A DNA stretch of 64,000 nt from Thiotrichaceae bacterium UBA4486 (lineage in GTDB: Bacteria; Pseudomonadota; Gammaproteobacteria; Eutrophobiales; Eutrophobiaceae): contig DGNS01000017.1 in NCBI GenBank assembly GCA_002389045.1, forward strand, positions 62,001-126,000, given 5' to 3'. Below, one piece after another: positions 25,077 to 34,959 of the stretch. Below the pieces are notes generated by a model, which was not told the origin of the DNA, did no database searches, and worked only from the letters and a program-made list of their open reading frames with translations. The position numbers and the translations under genes are program-made. Within the stretch, counting starts at the first letter, position 1. Every line of letters starts with the position of its first letter.

Positions 25077-26165
25077 CTACACGCTTGCCGCTTTCAGGTG
25101 CGGCACGACTTCCTCGCCCATCAGGCGGATGGTTTCCAGGTTGTCCTCCTCGGTTTCACCGACGACTTCCAGCAACGGCAGGTTGAGCCCGGCGTCGACC
25201 AGTTCCTGGGTGATTTCCAGGCATTCTTCTGGCGTTCCCGATATAACGGTGAACCTGCGCATCATTTCGTCGGTGACCAGGTGTGTAACATTGTCCTGGG
25301 TGCCTTCCTCGATGGCCTTGCGGAACGGATCCCAGGTTGAATCCGGCAGTCCGGATCCGGCGAGGATGACATCGTTCTTGATATTGCGGATCTTGTTGAC
25401 TATGTAGGTGCCGGTGTAGGAACGGGTGGCGTTTTTCGCCTTGCCGCCATCCCTGGAACAGGCACAGAGGATCACCCCGCCCACCGGGAAATCCGCCGGC
25501 AGAGTGCGCCCGGCTTTCGCGGCCCCGGCGTCCATGTTATCCCGTGCGTACTTGACAAAAGCAGGCGAGGTCAGACCGGCAAGCAACATGCCGTCGCTTT
25601 CGCGGCCGGACAGTTTTTGCATGAAAGGACCGGTGGCGCCGACATAGATCGGGATCTCGGTGCGCAATCCGTCCGCGGCCCGGTCATAGGCCGGCATGGT
25701 GGATTCATAGTATTCGCCCTTGTAACTGTAAGCCTCGCCACTGAACACCCGGCGCATGATTTCCATGGCTTCATGATGCACCTTCACCGGGCGCAGTTTC
25801 TCGATATCGTATTCCAGGTATTCTATTCCGACCTTGCCGACACCGATGCCCATGATGAAACGGCCGGCGGATAATTCATCGATGGCCGCGGCCTCCGATG
25901 CCTGTATCGTGGGGTGACGCATGTACGGAGAGGTAATGCCCAGGCCTATGGGTATTTCACGGGTCGCCATGGAAACGGCGGCCAGGGTGGTAAAACATCC
26001 GCGCGGTTCCAGCCCGTACTGGCGGAACCAGTGATAGGCTTCGGCAATCCAGAAACCACCCGTCAGGTTCGAGGCCTCGGTCTGGGCGGCATATCTTTGC
26101 ATGGCGGACAAAGGTTCATAGGATTTGAAGATCACACCCGCTTTCGGTTGCACAACGTCGTTCAT
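25077..26165 (-). CDS. LLM-class oxidoreductase, probably F420-dependent
   Basis: 362 aa, luciferase-like TIM barrel resembling F420-dependent methylene-tetrahydromethanopterin reductase. Seen: GLEPRGCFTTLAAVSMAT, IPIGLGITSPYMRHPTIQASEAAAIDELSAGRF (~75-110), MGIGVGK and IPIYVGATGPFMQKL. F420 rather than FMN use is inferred from this subgroup and from the F420 genes around it. ATG 26165 has GGAGGAA seven bases upstream. First gene of the LLM-FAH-M20-cofGH run; divergent paralogues often reduce unsaturated or nitro-substituted rings. Confidence 0.85.
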   Translation of the reverse strand: MNDVVQPKAGVIFKSYEPLSAMQRYAAQTEASNLTGGFWIAEAYHWFRQYGLEPRGCFTTLAAVSMATREIPIGLGITSPYMRHPTIQASEAAAIDELSAGRFIMGIGVGKVGIEYLEYDIEKLRPVKVHHEAMEIMRRVFSGEAYSYKGEYYESTMPAYDRAADGLRTEIPIYVGATGPFMQKLSGRESDGMLLAGLTSPAFVKYARDNMDAGAAKAGRTLPADFPVGGVILCACSRDGGKAKNATRSYTGTYIVNKIRNIKNDVILAGSGLPDSTWDPFRKAIEEGTQDNVTHLVTDEMMRRFTVISGTPEECLEITQELVDAGLNLPLLEVVGETEEDNLETIRLMGEEVVPHLKAASV

Positions 26166-26312
26166 GTCAGATTCCTCCCGGAATTCACAGGTCACCGGCC
26201 GGCAGCCGGCGGAAAAAAAGAATTGTCATGCCGATATAGTAGTACGGCCGTACGGGGCCGTCTTGACCTGGGATGTTTGAGCAGTTGACTGCTAGCGCAT
26301 GCGCGCTCCGGG

Positions 26313-27281
26313 TTACTGCCGGGAGGATTCCGACTGCCTGGCCCGTTCGCGTAATCCGGTGGGTGAAATACCGAAACGGTTGCGGAATGCACGGCTGAAA
26401 TGCGCCGAATCGCTGAAACCGCGGCGAAATGCGATCTCACTGATCCTGGACTGCTGTTGTGAAGGATCGAGCAGATCATTGCGCGCCGCCCGCAAGCGCC
26501 GTTCCCATACCCACTTCAGAACCGTGGTCCCCGAATCCCTGAACAGACTGTGCAGATAGCGGGTGGAGATATTGTTGGCCCTGGCGACCTTGTCCGGGGT
26601 CAGATCCGAGTCCATGAAATTTTCTTCCAGGTATGTGTAGACCCGGTTTAACAGGGCCGATTGCCGGGTTGCCGGCTTGATTTCACTGGATTTGACCGAT
26701 GAGCGGGTCAGGGCCCCGGTCAATTCGAGCAGGCTTTGAGTCAGTGTGTATTGCTCCGTGATCGACAGGGTTTGAGCCTCGAAGGCAACCGATTTCAACA
26801 ACTCGTTGACGATGTGGCCGAGACCTTCACCGGGCAGGTTGCCGATAACAACGTTGCGGCTGCAACTCAGCAACCTCTCGCGAAAAACCTCATCCGGTAT
26901 GCGTACAATCAACCTGCGACTGGGAATTTCATACCTGATCGTGTACGGCAACGCCCCGGCCATCAGGGCCAGCTGGCCGGGCAGCAACTCGTAATCAATA
27001 TCCGCCTGATGTATCCGGGCACGGCCATGGAGTAGTGTCGTCAGAAAATAATCCTGGTTGTTATCCTGGCTGATATGGTTTGGATTACGCTCGATGGTAA
27101 CCGGGTCAATCTCGATGTCATAAACAGTCAAGCCTCCGGGCAGTGCGAACTCCTTGCAGGCAAAGTTGGTAAAATCATTATCCGGAAATTGCATTGCATC
27201 CACCTGGATAATGGCGTTGCGAATGTTTTCCTTCAATGCCTTGAGGTTGTTATCGGTTTTCTGTTTCCGGCTACTGGCCAT
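26313..27281 (-). CDS. AraC-family transcriptional regulator
   Basis: 322 aa. N-terminal AraC-type sensing domain (~30-190, with ELLPGQLALMAGALPYTIRYE). The C-terminal AraC DNA-binding domain has two helix-turn-helix motifs: LTPDKVARANNISTRYLHSLF and ISEIAFRRGFSDSAHFSRAFRNRFGISPTGLRER. It is 147 bp upstream of the LLM gene on the same strand and is the obvious candidate activator of the catabolic genes. ATG 27281 is used; GTG 27317 would add 12 residues. Confidence 0.92.
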   Translation of the reverse strand: MASSRKQKTDNNLKALKENIRNAIIQVDAMQFPDNDFTNFACKEFALPGGLTVYDIEIDPVTIERNPNHISQDNNQDYFLTTLLHGRARIHQADIDYELLPGQLALMAGALPYTIRYEIPSRRLIVRIPDEVFRERLLSCSRNVVIGNLPGEGLGHIVNELLKSVAFEAQTLSITEQYTLTQSLLELTGALTRSSVKSSEIKPATRQSALLNRVYTYLEENFMDSDLTPDKVARANNISTRYLHSLFRDSGTTVLKWVWERRLRAARNDLLDPSQQQSRISEIAFRRGFSDSAHFSRAFRNRFGISPTGLRERARQSESSRQ

Positions 27282-27388
27282 ATGACTGTTACACCCTGCT
27301 CCTGTAATCAGTTTCACGTTGCAACAGGTTGACTGCCGGGTTTATGCATACAAACCCCGGGTCAATCGGGATTGCCCTGTTATCGGAT

Positions 27389-29014
27389 TTACTCAAAACG
27401 GTTTTGCAGCGCCTCTATCGCCTCGGGAGTATCGACATCATACACAACTCCGGGGTCTTCCATGGGTACTTCATGGACAACCTCCTCATGCCGGATCAGC
27501 AGTTGCCTGGCCCCGATATCGCCTTCAAGCTGCAGCATCTCCCGGATAAACCGGCGCGACCACAAAACCGGATGCCCGCGTTTGCCCTGGTATGTCGGCA
27601 AGCATATTTCATGGCATGCCCCCGGATCATGGTTCGCAATCAACAGGTTGATGCCGCGGCGTGTGACCAGGGGCATATCCGCAAGGCAGATCATGACGGC
27701 GTCGGTTTCCCCGCTCGCTGCCAGCAGACCCGCCGCCAGCGAAGTGCTCATGCCCTGGTCATAATCCGGGTTGGATACGAAGCGGATGTCCCTGTCCTTC
27801 AGGGCTGACCTGATCCTGTTCTCTTCAAAACCGGTGACAACAATTATTTCCCTGACCTCGGATTCAAGCAGGGAATCGACGATATACCGGATCATCGGCC
27901 GGCCACCCAGCTCGATTAACAGTTTGTTTGTCGCACCCATACGGCTGGACTGGCCCGCAGCGAGCACGACCGCGGTAACATGGGTTGCCTTGTTAGCAGA
28001 CTTCCCGGATCGTAACTGCCGTGGCCGTGCACTTTCGCTAACCTCCTTCAACAGTCCGCCAATACCCATTCGCATAATGTCACTGGATGTAACCGGGATA
28101 CGCGCAAGCAACCTGTTCAGCACCAGGTCAAAGCCATTGGCTTTTGGTGATCGTGCACAGCCCGGCATGACAATAACGTATTTATCGGCAATCCGCGCCA
28201 GTAACAACTGGTTTCCCGGCTCCACCGGCATGCCGAAATGCAGTATTTCACCACCGCACTCGACGATCGCGGCCGGAATCGTATCGCGGCGATCAGCAAC
28301 CGCGGTCGCCCCCGTGACAATGATCATATCGATGTCATCAACCAGCATCTCCCCAAGCGCCGCTCCGACCTCACCTGCTTCGTGCTGACAGCGAGTTTCC
28401 CTGTGAATACGGCTGTTCATAACGTCCAGCCGGTAAGACAACACCTTCGCGGTTTTATCGAGAACCTCATTCCTGAGTCCGCTGACCCGGGTTTGCACAA
28501 GTCCGATGGAATGGGCCGCGTATTCAGCCACTCGTATGACATCGCCATCACTGCCGGCAATATCCAGGCAGGCATCCAGTACCGGGCGTGGCGCCGCATA
28601 GGGTATGATCTTGATGGTGGCAACCAGTTGCGATTTACGGACCTGAACGAAAGGTTGCAGAACCGCCAGGGTGCAGGATTCATGCACCATATTGATCCTC
28701 TCCAGCACTTCCCTGTTGACGACCAGCAGGCCATCGGCGGCGGCACGCAGATTACAACGGCCCGTTGCCGGTTTCTCTACCCGAACATTTTCTCCTGCCA
28801 CCGCCCTGGCAAGCGTTTCGGCGGCGAGATCCTCCGTCACATCATCTTCGTCCGGGATGGCGACCATGACATAACGATAACCGTTTCTTGCCAGCGCCTC
28901 GATTTCCGCACTGCCAAGCAAGGAACCTTTTCTCAGTCTCCCGCTATCAAGATTCAGGCTATGGGCAAGGATCGTATTGCCGGCCTTATCCAGTGAAATT
29001 TCCCTGAACTCCAT
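27389..29014 (-). CDS. Molybdopterin-binding domain fused to MocA-like cytidylyltransferase
   Basis: 541 aa. The N-terminal half (~1-335) has a MoeA/MogA-type molybdopterin-binding fold, with MIIVTGATAVADRRDTIP at ~215-235. The C-terminal ~345-541 is a MobA/MocA nucleotidyltransferase, with VVLAAGQSSRMGATNKLLIELGG and ICLADMPLV. MocA makes molybdopterin cytosine dinucleotide, the cofactor form used by many bacterial xanthine-dehydrogenase-family enzymes. The start has GAGGTAGCA before the ATG. Presence in this island fits service to the two molybdenum hydroxylases at 1-8893. Confidence 0.9.
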   Translation of the reverse strand: MEFREISLDKAGNTILAHSLNLDSGRLRKGSLLGSAEIEALARNGYRYVMVAIPDEDDVTEDLAAETLARAVAGENVRVEKPATGRCNLRAAADGLLVVNREVLERINMVHESCTLAVLQPFVQVRKSQLVATIKIIPYAAPRPVLDACLDIAGSDGDVIRVAEYAAHSIGLVQTRVSGLRNEVLDKTAKVLSYRLDVMNSRIHRETRCQHEAGEVGAALGEMLVDDIDMIIVTGATAVADRRDTIPAAIVECGGEILHFGMPVEPGNQLLLARIADKYVIVMPGCARSPKANGFDLVLNRLLARIPVTSSDIMRMGIGGLLKEVSESARPRQLRSGKSANKATHVTAVVLAAGQSSRMGATNKLLIELGGRPMIRYIVDSLLESEVREIIVVTGFEENRIRSALKDRDIRFVSNPDYDQGMSTSLAAGLLAASGETDAVMICLADMPLVTRRGINLLIANHDPGACHEICLPTYQGKRGHPVLWSRRFIREMLQLEGDIGARQLLIRHEEVVHEVPMEDPGVVYDVDTPEAIEALQNRFE

Positions 29015-29124
29015 TGCTACCTCGAATCTTTATGCTGAATACACTAACAACCCGCTGTACGGATTGGCGCAAGGTACACGGGCGGCATGTATATTCATTA
29101 CCGGCAAGCAGCCCGGTATTGCAG

Positions 29125-31482
29125 TCAGCCATTGCCCTGCAAATTACAGGTGACAAACCGCGGTTTGAATATGGTGACCCAGGAAGTGACCAGGAAAACC
29201 GCGGCCAGGGCGTTCAGTATCAACATAACACACAGCAACAATGCGGCATCGGCCTGGAAGCGCAGTGTGGAAATGAATACCCACATGATCACTCCACCGA
29301 TGAGAGTCAGTGCGGTAAATCCCACGGCCACACCGGTCGTGCTGATGGCGCGGACGACCGCATCGGATATATCAATGCAACCGGAGGCCTCTTCCCGGAT
29401 TCGATCCATTATATAGATGGAATAATCGATACCCACGCCTATACCCACGGCGATGATCGGCACGGTGTTTACATTGATACCGATGCCGTTGATACCCATG
29501 TAGGCATAGGACAGGGTAGTGGCAAAGGTCATGGCAAGAACAATCAGAAACCCGGCGTGGAATGACCAGTAAAACAGGGTTACAAAGACAAAAATCAGGA
29601 ACAGAACCAGAGGAATAACGATAAGATTGGTTCTGTAGGCCGCCTCATTGATAGCCGCCGTAACACCTATCGTACCTCCGGCCAGTTTTATCTCCAGGTT
29701 TTCAAAATTATTACCAAATTCGCCGATCCATGCTTTTACCTGGTGGATCGCCCTTCTGATGGTTTCACCCTTGTGATCCTTGTAATAAAAAACCATATTC
29801 GCATTCTGCTCATCGGCATCGAGAAACTCGAGCAATGCCCCCTGGATCGGACTTGCCATCATATAGGCAAACATCAATCCGCCTACATAGGAAGGGTCAT
29901 CCGGGACCTGTAGCCAGCGCGGATCATTATTGTGAAGTATGCGGTTTACCGTAACGATCAGATCCGGCAATCCCTTGGCGCCGCCCATTTCAGGATCATA
30001 GAGCATATAATTCTGGAAATGCCGCAGTGCATTGATAATCTCCGGCTGCTTCAGGCCATGTGCCTGCTTTGTCCTGGCGATGATGAACAATTCTTCCGAA
30101 CCGGGAAATCGATCATTAATCTGTTTCGAGGATACATTGTAATCGTGGTCATGATAGAGCAGGGGTGAACCGGGTTCCGCTTCGCCAATCTGCACCCATG
30201 ATGAAAAATATCCGCCAACCACGAGGAGCGCCGCCGAGATAAACAGGATAACAATGGCTCTTCTGCGGTTACTCACTGCCAGGGCTATCTTCGGAAACAG
30301 CCTCCTGATCAAGCCGGTGCGCATTCCGGTTTCCGCGGGCTCGGGTAATACGGATAGCAGTACAGGCAGGGTAATGAGCACGGTAAAGATCACACTGAAG
30401 GCCCAGAGTGACGCATAATGGGCCAGCTTGTCATTTATGGGGACCGAACCCAGTGAGATAAGCAACAGGCCAATAGCGTCGGAAATCACACCCAGGCTGC
30501 CCGGTCTGAACAGGCTGTTGAATGTTTTACGTGCCGCCAGTTCACTGTTTTCACAATCATCCAGTTCCAGGTAATAACGCTCAACAATCTGGATTCCATG
30601 TGACATTGCCCGGGCCGAAATCAGAAACGGTATTACCATCATCAACGGGTCGAGGTTATAGCCGAGCAGCGAGAGTATTCCTATCCCCCAAATTGATGTC
30701 AGTATAATGCTGCCTATGGGCAGAATGATCCCGTACAGCCGCCGGAAGTAAACCACCAGCAGGCACAGCATTATCAGTACGGTGTAGAGAAAGATTTGCA
30801 GTATTTCGCCAACATAACTGCTCACCCAGCCAACCAGCACCGGTTGACCGGTTGCGTAAATATTGATGTTATCGGCCTGTTCTGTTTCGCGGATTTTTTG
30901 CAGGCCGGTGAAAACCCGCTGATAATCCAGTTCGCCTTCAAGCAGGGTGCCCTTGATCAGGGCGGATTTGAGATCGGGTGAAACCAGCAGTCCATAGACC
31001 CGCTGATTGGCAATCACATCATCGCGCATCTCTTTCAGTTCTGCATCGGAATATCCACCCTTGTTGGGATCATAGTGGGGTGTGGACTTCACATTACCGA
31101 CTTCACTCAGCCAGATCTTTCTGGTCGTACGATGGGTCAGGCTTTCGACCAGGTTATGATTGATGAACGGTAATTGATCGACCGCCTGGGTAATCCGGTG
31201 GATGCGATCCAGTGTTTCGTTGCTAAAGATCGTTCCATCCTCAACCTCCACGGAAATGATGATGTTATTGGCGCCACCGAAAGTGTCGCGGATCTCGTTG
31301 TGCAGTTTGATATACGAGTGTTCCTGGGGCAGCAAGTCCGCAAAATCCGATACCATTCTGACCGCCGGTATCTGGTAAGCAAAAAACAGCGTAACCAGCA
31401 TAACCAGCGACAGCACCCGGAACGGGTATTTAAATACCAGTAAATCGATCTTGTACAACTGCTGGACGAATTTATTCAACAC
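29125..31482 (-). CDS. RND-superfamily exporter (MMPL/HAE3 type)
   Basis: 785 aa, inner-membrane transporter of 12 segments in two repeats, each with a large periplasmic loop (~35-225 and ~430-610). Seen: the N-terminal YKIDLLVFKYPFRVLSLVMLV, LPQEHSYIKLHNEIRDTFGGANNIIISVE, and the transmembrane motif VGIGVGIDYSIYIMDRIREEA (~690). The first copy is altered (IPFLISARAMSHGIQIVERYYLE). Related genes are often paired with YCF48-like proteins and linked to lipid or hydrocarbon traffic. A YCF48-like gene lies 35 bp upstream, probably the same operon. Confidence 0.88.
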   Translation of the reverse strand: MLNKFVQQLYKIDLLVFKYPFRVLSLVMLVTLFFAYQIPAVRMVSDFADLLPQEHSYIKLHNEIRDTFGGANNIIISVEVEDGTIFSNETLDRIHRITQAVDQLPFINHNLVESLTHRTTRKIWLSEVGNVKSTPHYDPNKGGYSDAELKEMRDDVIANQRVYGLLVSPDLKSALIKGTLLEGELDYQRVFTGLQKIRETEQADNINIYATGQPVLVGWVSSYVGEILQIFLYTVLIMLCLLVVYFRRLYGIILPIGSIILTSIWGIGILSLLGYNLDPLMMVIPFLISARAMSHGIQIVERYYLELDDCENSELAARKTFNSLFRPGSLGVISDAIGLLLISLGSVPINDKLAHYASLWAFSVIFTVLITLPVLLSVLPEPAETGMRTGLIRRLFPKIALAVSNRRRAIVILFISAALLVVGGYFSSWVQIGEAEPGSPLLYHDHDYNVSSKQINDRFPGSEELFIIARTKQAHGLKQPEIINALRHFQNYMLYDPEMGGAKGLPDLIVTVNRILHNNDPRWLQVPDDPSYVGGLMFAYMMASPIQGALLEFLDADEQNANMVFYYKDHKGETIRRAIHQVKAWIGEFGNNFENLEIKLAGGTIGVTAAINEAAYRTNLIVIPLVLFLIFVFVTLFYWSFHAGFLIVLAMTFATTLSYAYMGINGIGINVNTVPIIAVGIGVGIDYSIYIMDRIREEASGCIDISDAVVRAISTTGVAVGFTALTLIGGVIMWVFISTLRFQADAALLLCVMLILNALAAVFLVTSWVTIFKPRFVTCNLQGNG

Positions 31483-31517
31483 TGTTCTCCAGACTCGGTT
31501 TTCACGGGAAACTTATA

Positions 31518-32507
31518 CTAATCCAGCCTGATTTTATGCACAGCCCCGGCGCCACCGGCAATCAGGATTGACTGGTCGTTCAAAGACTTTACTGCTCTCA
31601 GATAAAAACGAATCGGAAGCTTGTGATTACGCCTTTCCCATTCGCCGTTTGCATATTCGAGTAACAGGCCATTATCACCCACGGCATAGAGGCCGGAACC
31701 GTTGGCACCGATGCCATATACCGGTATGTCCACATCAGTTGTTTGATCCTGCCAGCTGTTAGCGCCATCGGATGTATGTAATATCCTGCCGCGCAAACCG
31801 ACAGCCCAGCCATGTTGCTCATTATCAAAATGGCAATCCTGGGGATAAAACTCACCTGGCAAGGGCTGCATATACTCCCAGTTCTCACCCTTGTCTGTTG
31901 TCTTCAATACGGTACCGAACTCACCGCAGGCATAGGCGGTGGATTCATCGATGAACTGTATCGACGTCAACATCAGGTCTTCATCCAGGGATTTGATCTG
32001 CCAGCTCTCGCCGTTGTCATGACTGGAAAGGAAGGTAGAGAAACTCCCGACCACCCACAGATGGTTGTCCGGGTCACAACTGATAGCCAGCGGTGTTTCC
32101 TCCGTCGCCAGCGGTTTTTTACGCCAGTTCTCACCGTCATCATCACTCACCCAGATATGACGGGAAAAATCGAGAATGGCATAAGTACCATTGGCGCAGG
32201 CGGTCACATCAATCAGCGCCGGATAGTCCGGCAGAACCTGTCTTGACCAGGTCTCGGCCGTATCCGTGGAGGTCAACACGACACCGCCGGATCCGACTAC
32301 GACAATTGATTGCCTGTTTCCCGCTACAGCCTGGAAATGATCGAACCTTGCAACCGGCCGGCTGCGTTGCTCGTTAACGCCCTCGAGATTCAGCGGAGCC
32401 TCACAGGAACTCAACACCAGCAAGGCAATAACCGTGACCAGGCGTTTTATCAAGTCACAATGGCAAGCGTATTGACGCATCACAGCAAAAACCGGTATCG
32501 TCGACAT
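31518..32507 (-). CDS. YCF48-like beta-propeller lipoprotein
   Basis: 329 aa. A signal peptide ends in the lipobox LSSC (C35), so a membrane-anchored lipoprotein. The body is made of propeller repeats with the motif DxGxxW: SDDDGENWRKK, SHDNGESWQIK, TTDKGENWEYM, HTSDGANSWQD, each followed by a WAVG/YACG-type strand. Named after the photosystem II assembly factor fold, but in proteobacteria such genes accompany RND exporters, as here. The first ATG (32507) has AAAGAG; ATG 32480 would shorten the signal peptide n-region. Confidence 0.85.
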   Translation of the reverse strand: MSTIPVFAVMRQYACHCDLIKRLVTVIALLVLSSCEAPLNLEGVNEQRSRPVARFDHFQAVAGNRQSIVVVGSGGVVLTSTDTAETWSRQVLPDYPALIDVTACANGTYAILDFSRHIWVSDDDGENWRKKPLATEETPLAISCDPDNHLWVVGSFSTFLSSHDNGESWQIKSLDEDLMLTSIQFIDESTAYACGEFGTVLKTTDKGENWEYMQPLPGEFYPQDCHFDNEQHGWAVGLRGRILHTSDGANSWQDQTTDVDIPVYGIGANGSGLYAVGDNGLLLEYANGEWERRNHKLPIRFYLRAVKSLNDQSILIAGGAGAVHKIRLD

Positions 32508-33314
32508 AAATAATCTCTTTGTTTCATTTCTATCCCGGAATCGAAAGAATACAGGTTTTTATTCTGATAGATTCTGAAAAAACCACCTGACGTTTTTCAG
32601 CAGACTCAAAGAAACCTCGAATATATTTTCCCCGAAAACCAGTATCTTGCAGGCAATGATTCCGGCCTTTCATGCCATCAAGGCGAGCAATTGACACTCA
32701 GGCCAGGTATTTTCAACCGCCCACCAGGCCGCGCCTGTCAGGCATCAAGCCCGTAAAATCTGCTGTTATAGTTGCCAATGCCCGCTCAACCATACGGCAT
32801 CGTATGTATGATAGGTAACAACTTTATGGATAGCAAGTGGCAATACTGCGTTCAATAATAAACAACAATACACACTGCGGAATTTTCAGGAACAATGTCA
32901 GGAGCATATGACCGGCATATCTCAATGCCTTCCAGACAGTCATTAATTATTATTACCAGATGCAATGATGAACAGCGGGATATATCTGTCAGCGACAGTC
33001 ACATAATATCCGGGGCCAGGCCTTTGGTACCCGGCCAATCGTGATAAGGCGGCTGCTCGCCGTGTGCAATCGCCGGATCCACAGTTTGCGGTCAGTTACC
33101 TGGGGTGTAATACCGGGGTATGGCCGACTTATGCACACGATGGCTCCAGCCTCTCCGGGGGCCAGCTTGTGATCGAACAGCCAGCCTGAACTTCCCGCCA
33201 GGGAAACCGGGGAATATGCACATGGAATAACAATAGCCGATCCCTAAAGCTTCAATACAACCGTGCCGATAACGCTCTGAACGAATTGTCAAATAAAATC
33301 ATGGAATTAACGAC
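32508..33314. other. Gene-free stretch of about 800 bp
   Basis: No convincing coding region on either strand; the longest frames are short and use codons unlike the neighbours. It is more AT-rich than the genes and separates the catabolic island from the signalling genes. It should contain the divergent promoters of the RND operon and the receiver-TPR gene. Only minor dyads are seen, such as ATACCGGGGTAT near 33110-33122. Confidence 0.5.
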
Positions 33315-34940
33315 ATGTCTCTGTGGAGCCTGAAAAACAAAAAAGTCCTGATCGTCGAGGATTTCCAGGAAATGCGCGCCATGCTGCGATCGATACTGGA
33401 GCCCCTGACTCCGGCGTTGATCCAGCTTGCACAGAATGGTGAAGATGGCCTGGAACTGATGGAAAACCAGTCATTCGACATCGTGTTCTGCGATTACAAC
33501 CTTGGTAAGGGCAAGGACGGCCAGCAGGTACTGGAAGAGGCCAGACACCGCCGGCTGATCAGTTATGCAACCATCTACATCATGGTCACCGCCGAAAACA
33601 CCTCGGAAATGGTCATGGGCGCCATCGATTACATGCCGGATGATTATATCTCCAAACCTTTCAACCGTATGGTCATACAAAGCCGGTTAAAAAAAATCAT
33701 GGATAAAAAGTCCAATCTCATCGATATATCCGGGGCCATGGCTGACAACGATTACAATCGTGCCCTGTCGCTCTGCGACCAGTTACTGGCGCAAAAACCG
33801 GCCAACCAGATGGATATATTGAAAGCCCGTGGCGAGATACTGCAGAAACTGGGCAGATTTGATGAAGCGAGTGAATTTTACGAGGACATCATCGAGGAAA
33901 GGGACATCCCGTGGGCCTACATGGCGCTGGCCAGAACCCGGTTTCTGCAGGAACACTATTCTGAAACACTGGAAATACTCGAACAACTGATACGGGAAAA
34001 CCCCTCCAATGTCGCCGCCTACGACCTGATGGCACAGACCTACGAGCGCATGGGGGAACTCAACAAGGCCCAGAATACACTGACCACGGCGGTCAGCAAA
34101 TCGCCCAAGTCATTGTCAAGACAGCGCCACCTCGCTGAAATCGCGGTATCGAACGGTGATTACGAAATCGCAAAAAGCGCCTATGAACATGCCCTCGCCG
34201 TCGGCCGGCATTCCTGTTTCAAGCAGGCCGATGATTACGCCGAACTGGCCAGGACCCTGGTAAAAACCGGCAATACCGATGAAGCGGTCAAAATAGCCAA
34301 CAGGATTCGCGGCGACTTCAAAGATGATCCCGGCGCCGGCATGGTTGCGGCCATAACCGACAGTATGGTTCTAACAGAAAAGGGAGACACGGAAGCCGCC
34401 GCAAAGACACTGCAATCAGCACTGGAATTATACCGGCACGAAGCCGGTAAACTGTCCGTCAACTCCGCCCTGGCTCTTACCGGTCTGTGCCTGTCGCATA
34501 ACATGGCGGACCAGGCCGATGAAATCACCAAACACCTGGTCAGCAACCATCATGATGACAAGGTGCTGCTGGAAAAAACCAAACAGGTGTACTCGGACGC
34601 CGGCCGTTCGGATTCCGGCAATGATCTGGTTGAAAAAATCAAATCCGAGGTCGTGGATTTGAACAACAAGGGCGCGCAGTTACTCCAGGAAGGCAGGCTG
34701 GAGGAATCGATTGAACTGTTCATGAAAGCCGCCAACGGCATGCCGGATAATGTCGTCGTCAATCTCAATACGGCCTACTCCGTCATCATGCAAATGAAAA
34801 AAACCGGCAAAGTCAAAAAATACATGGCGCGCGCGCGCAAATACCTGGAGCGGGTTCACCAGCTTGATCCAGGCAACAGGAAATACCCGGAATTACTGGA
34901 CATGATCCGGAAAATTTCCGATCAGCGTGAAGCAGCCTGA
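33315..34940 (+). CDS. Response-regulator receiver domain with TPR repeats
   Basis: 541 aa. Residues 1-130 are a CheY-like receiver: VLIVEDFQEMR with E15 and D16, phosphoacceptor D60 in DIVFCDYNLG, and DYISKPFN with the Lys. From ~140 the protein is helical tetratricopeptide repeats (for example AYDLMAQTYERMGELNKAQNTL and GDYEIAKSAYEHALAVGRH) up to the end. There is no DNA-binding domain, so output is by protein-protein contact. The gene for a small histidine kinase starts 19 bp downstream and is the probable partner. Confidence 0.9.
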   Translation: MSLWSLKNKKVLIVEDFQEMRAMLRSILEPLTPALIQLAQNGEDGLELMENQSFDIVFCDYNLGKGKDGQQVLEEARHRRLISYATIYIMVTAENTSEMVMGAIDYMPDDYISKPFNRMVIQSRLKKIMDKKSNLIDISGAMADNDYNRALSLCDQLLAQKPANQMDILKARGEILQKLGRFDEASEFYEDIIEERDIPWAYMALARTRFLQEHYSETLEILEQLIRENPSNVAAYDLMAQTYERMGELNKAQNTLTTAVSKSPKSLSRQRHLAEIAVSNGDYEIAKSAYEHALAVGRHSCFKQADDYAELARTLVKTGNTDEAVKIANRIRGDFKDDPGAGMVAAITDSMVLTEKGDTEAAAKTLQSALELYRHEAGKLSVNSALALTGLCLSHNMADQADEITKHLVSNHHDDKVLLEKTKQVYSDAGRSDSGNDLVEKIKSEVVDLNNKGAQLLQEGRLEESIELFMKAANGMPDNVVVNLNTAYSVIMQMKKTGKVKKYMARARKYLERVHQLDPGNRKYPELLDMIRKISDQREAA

Positions 34941-34959
34941 TCAGGAGGCGGCCTGAACC

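Noticed and set aside
33092..33292. 66-codon minus-strand frame before the receiver-TPR gene
   Set aside because: Poor codon use, no motif and no ribosome site; it sits in an otherwise empty promoter region.
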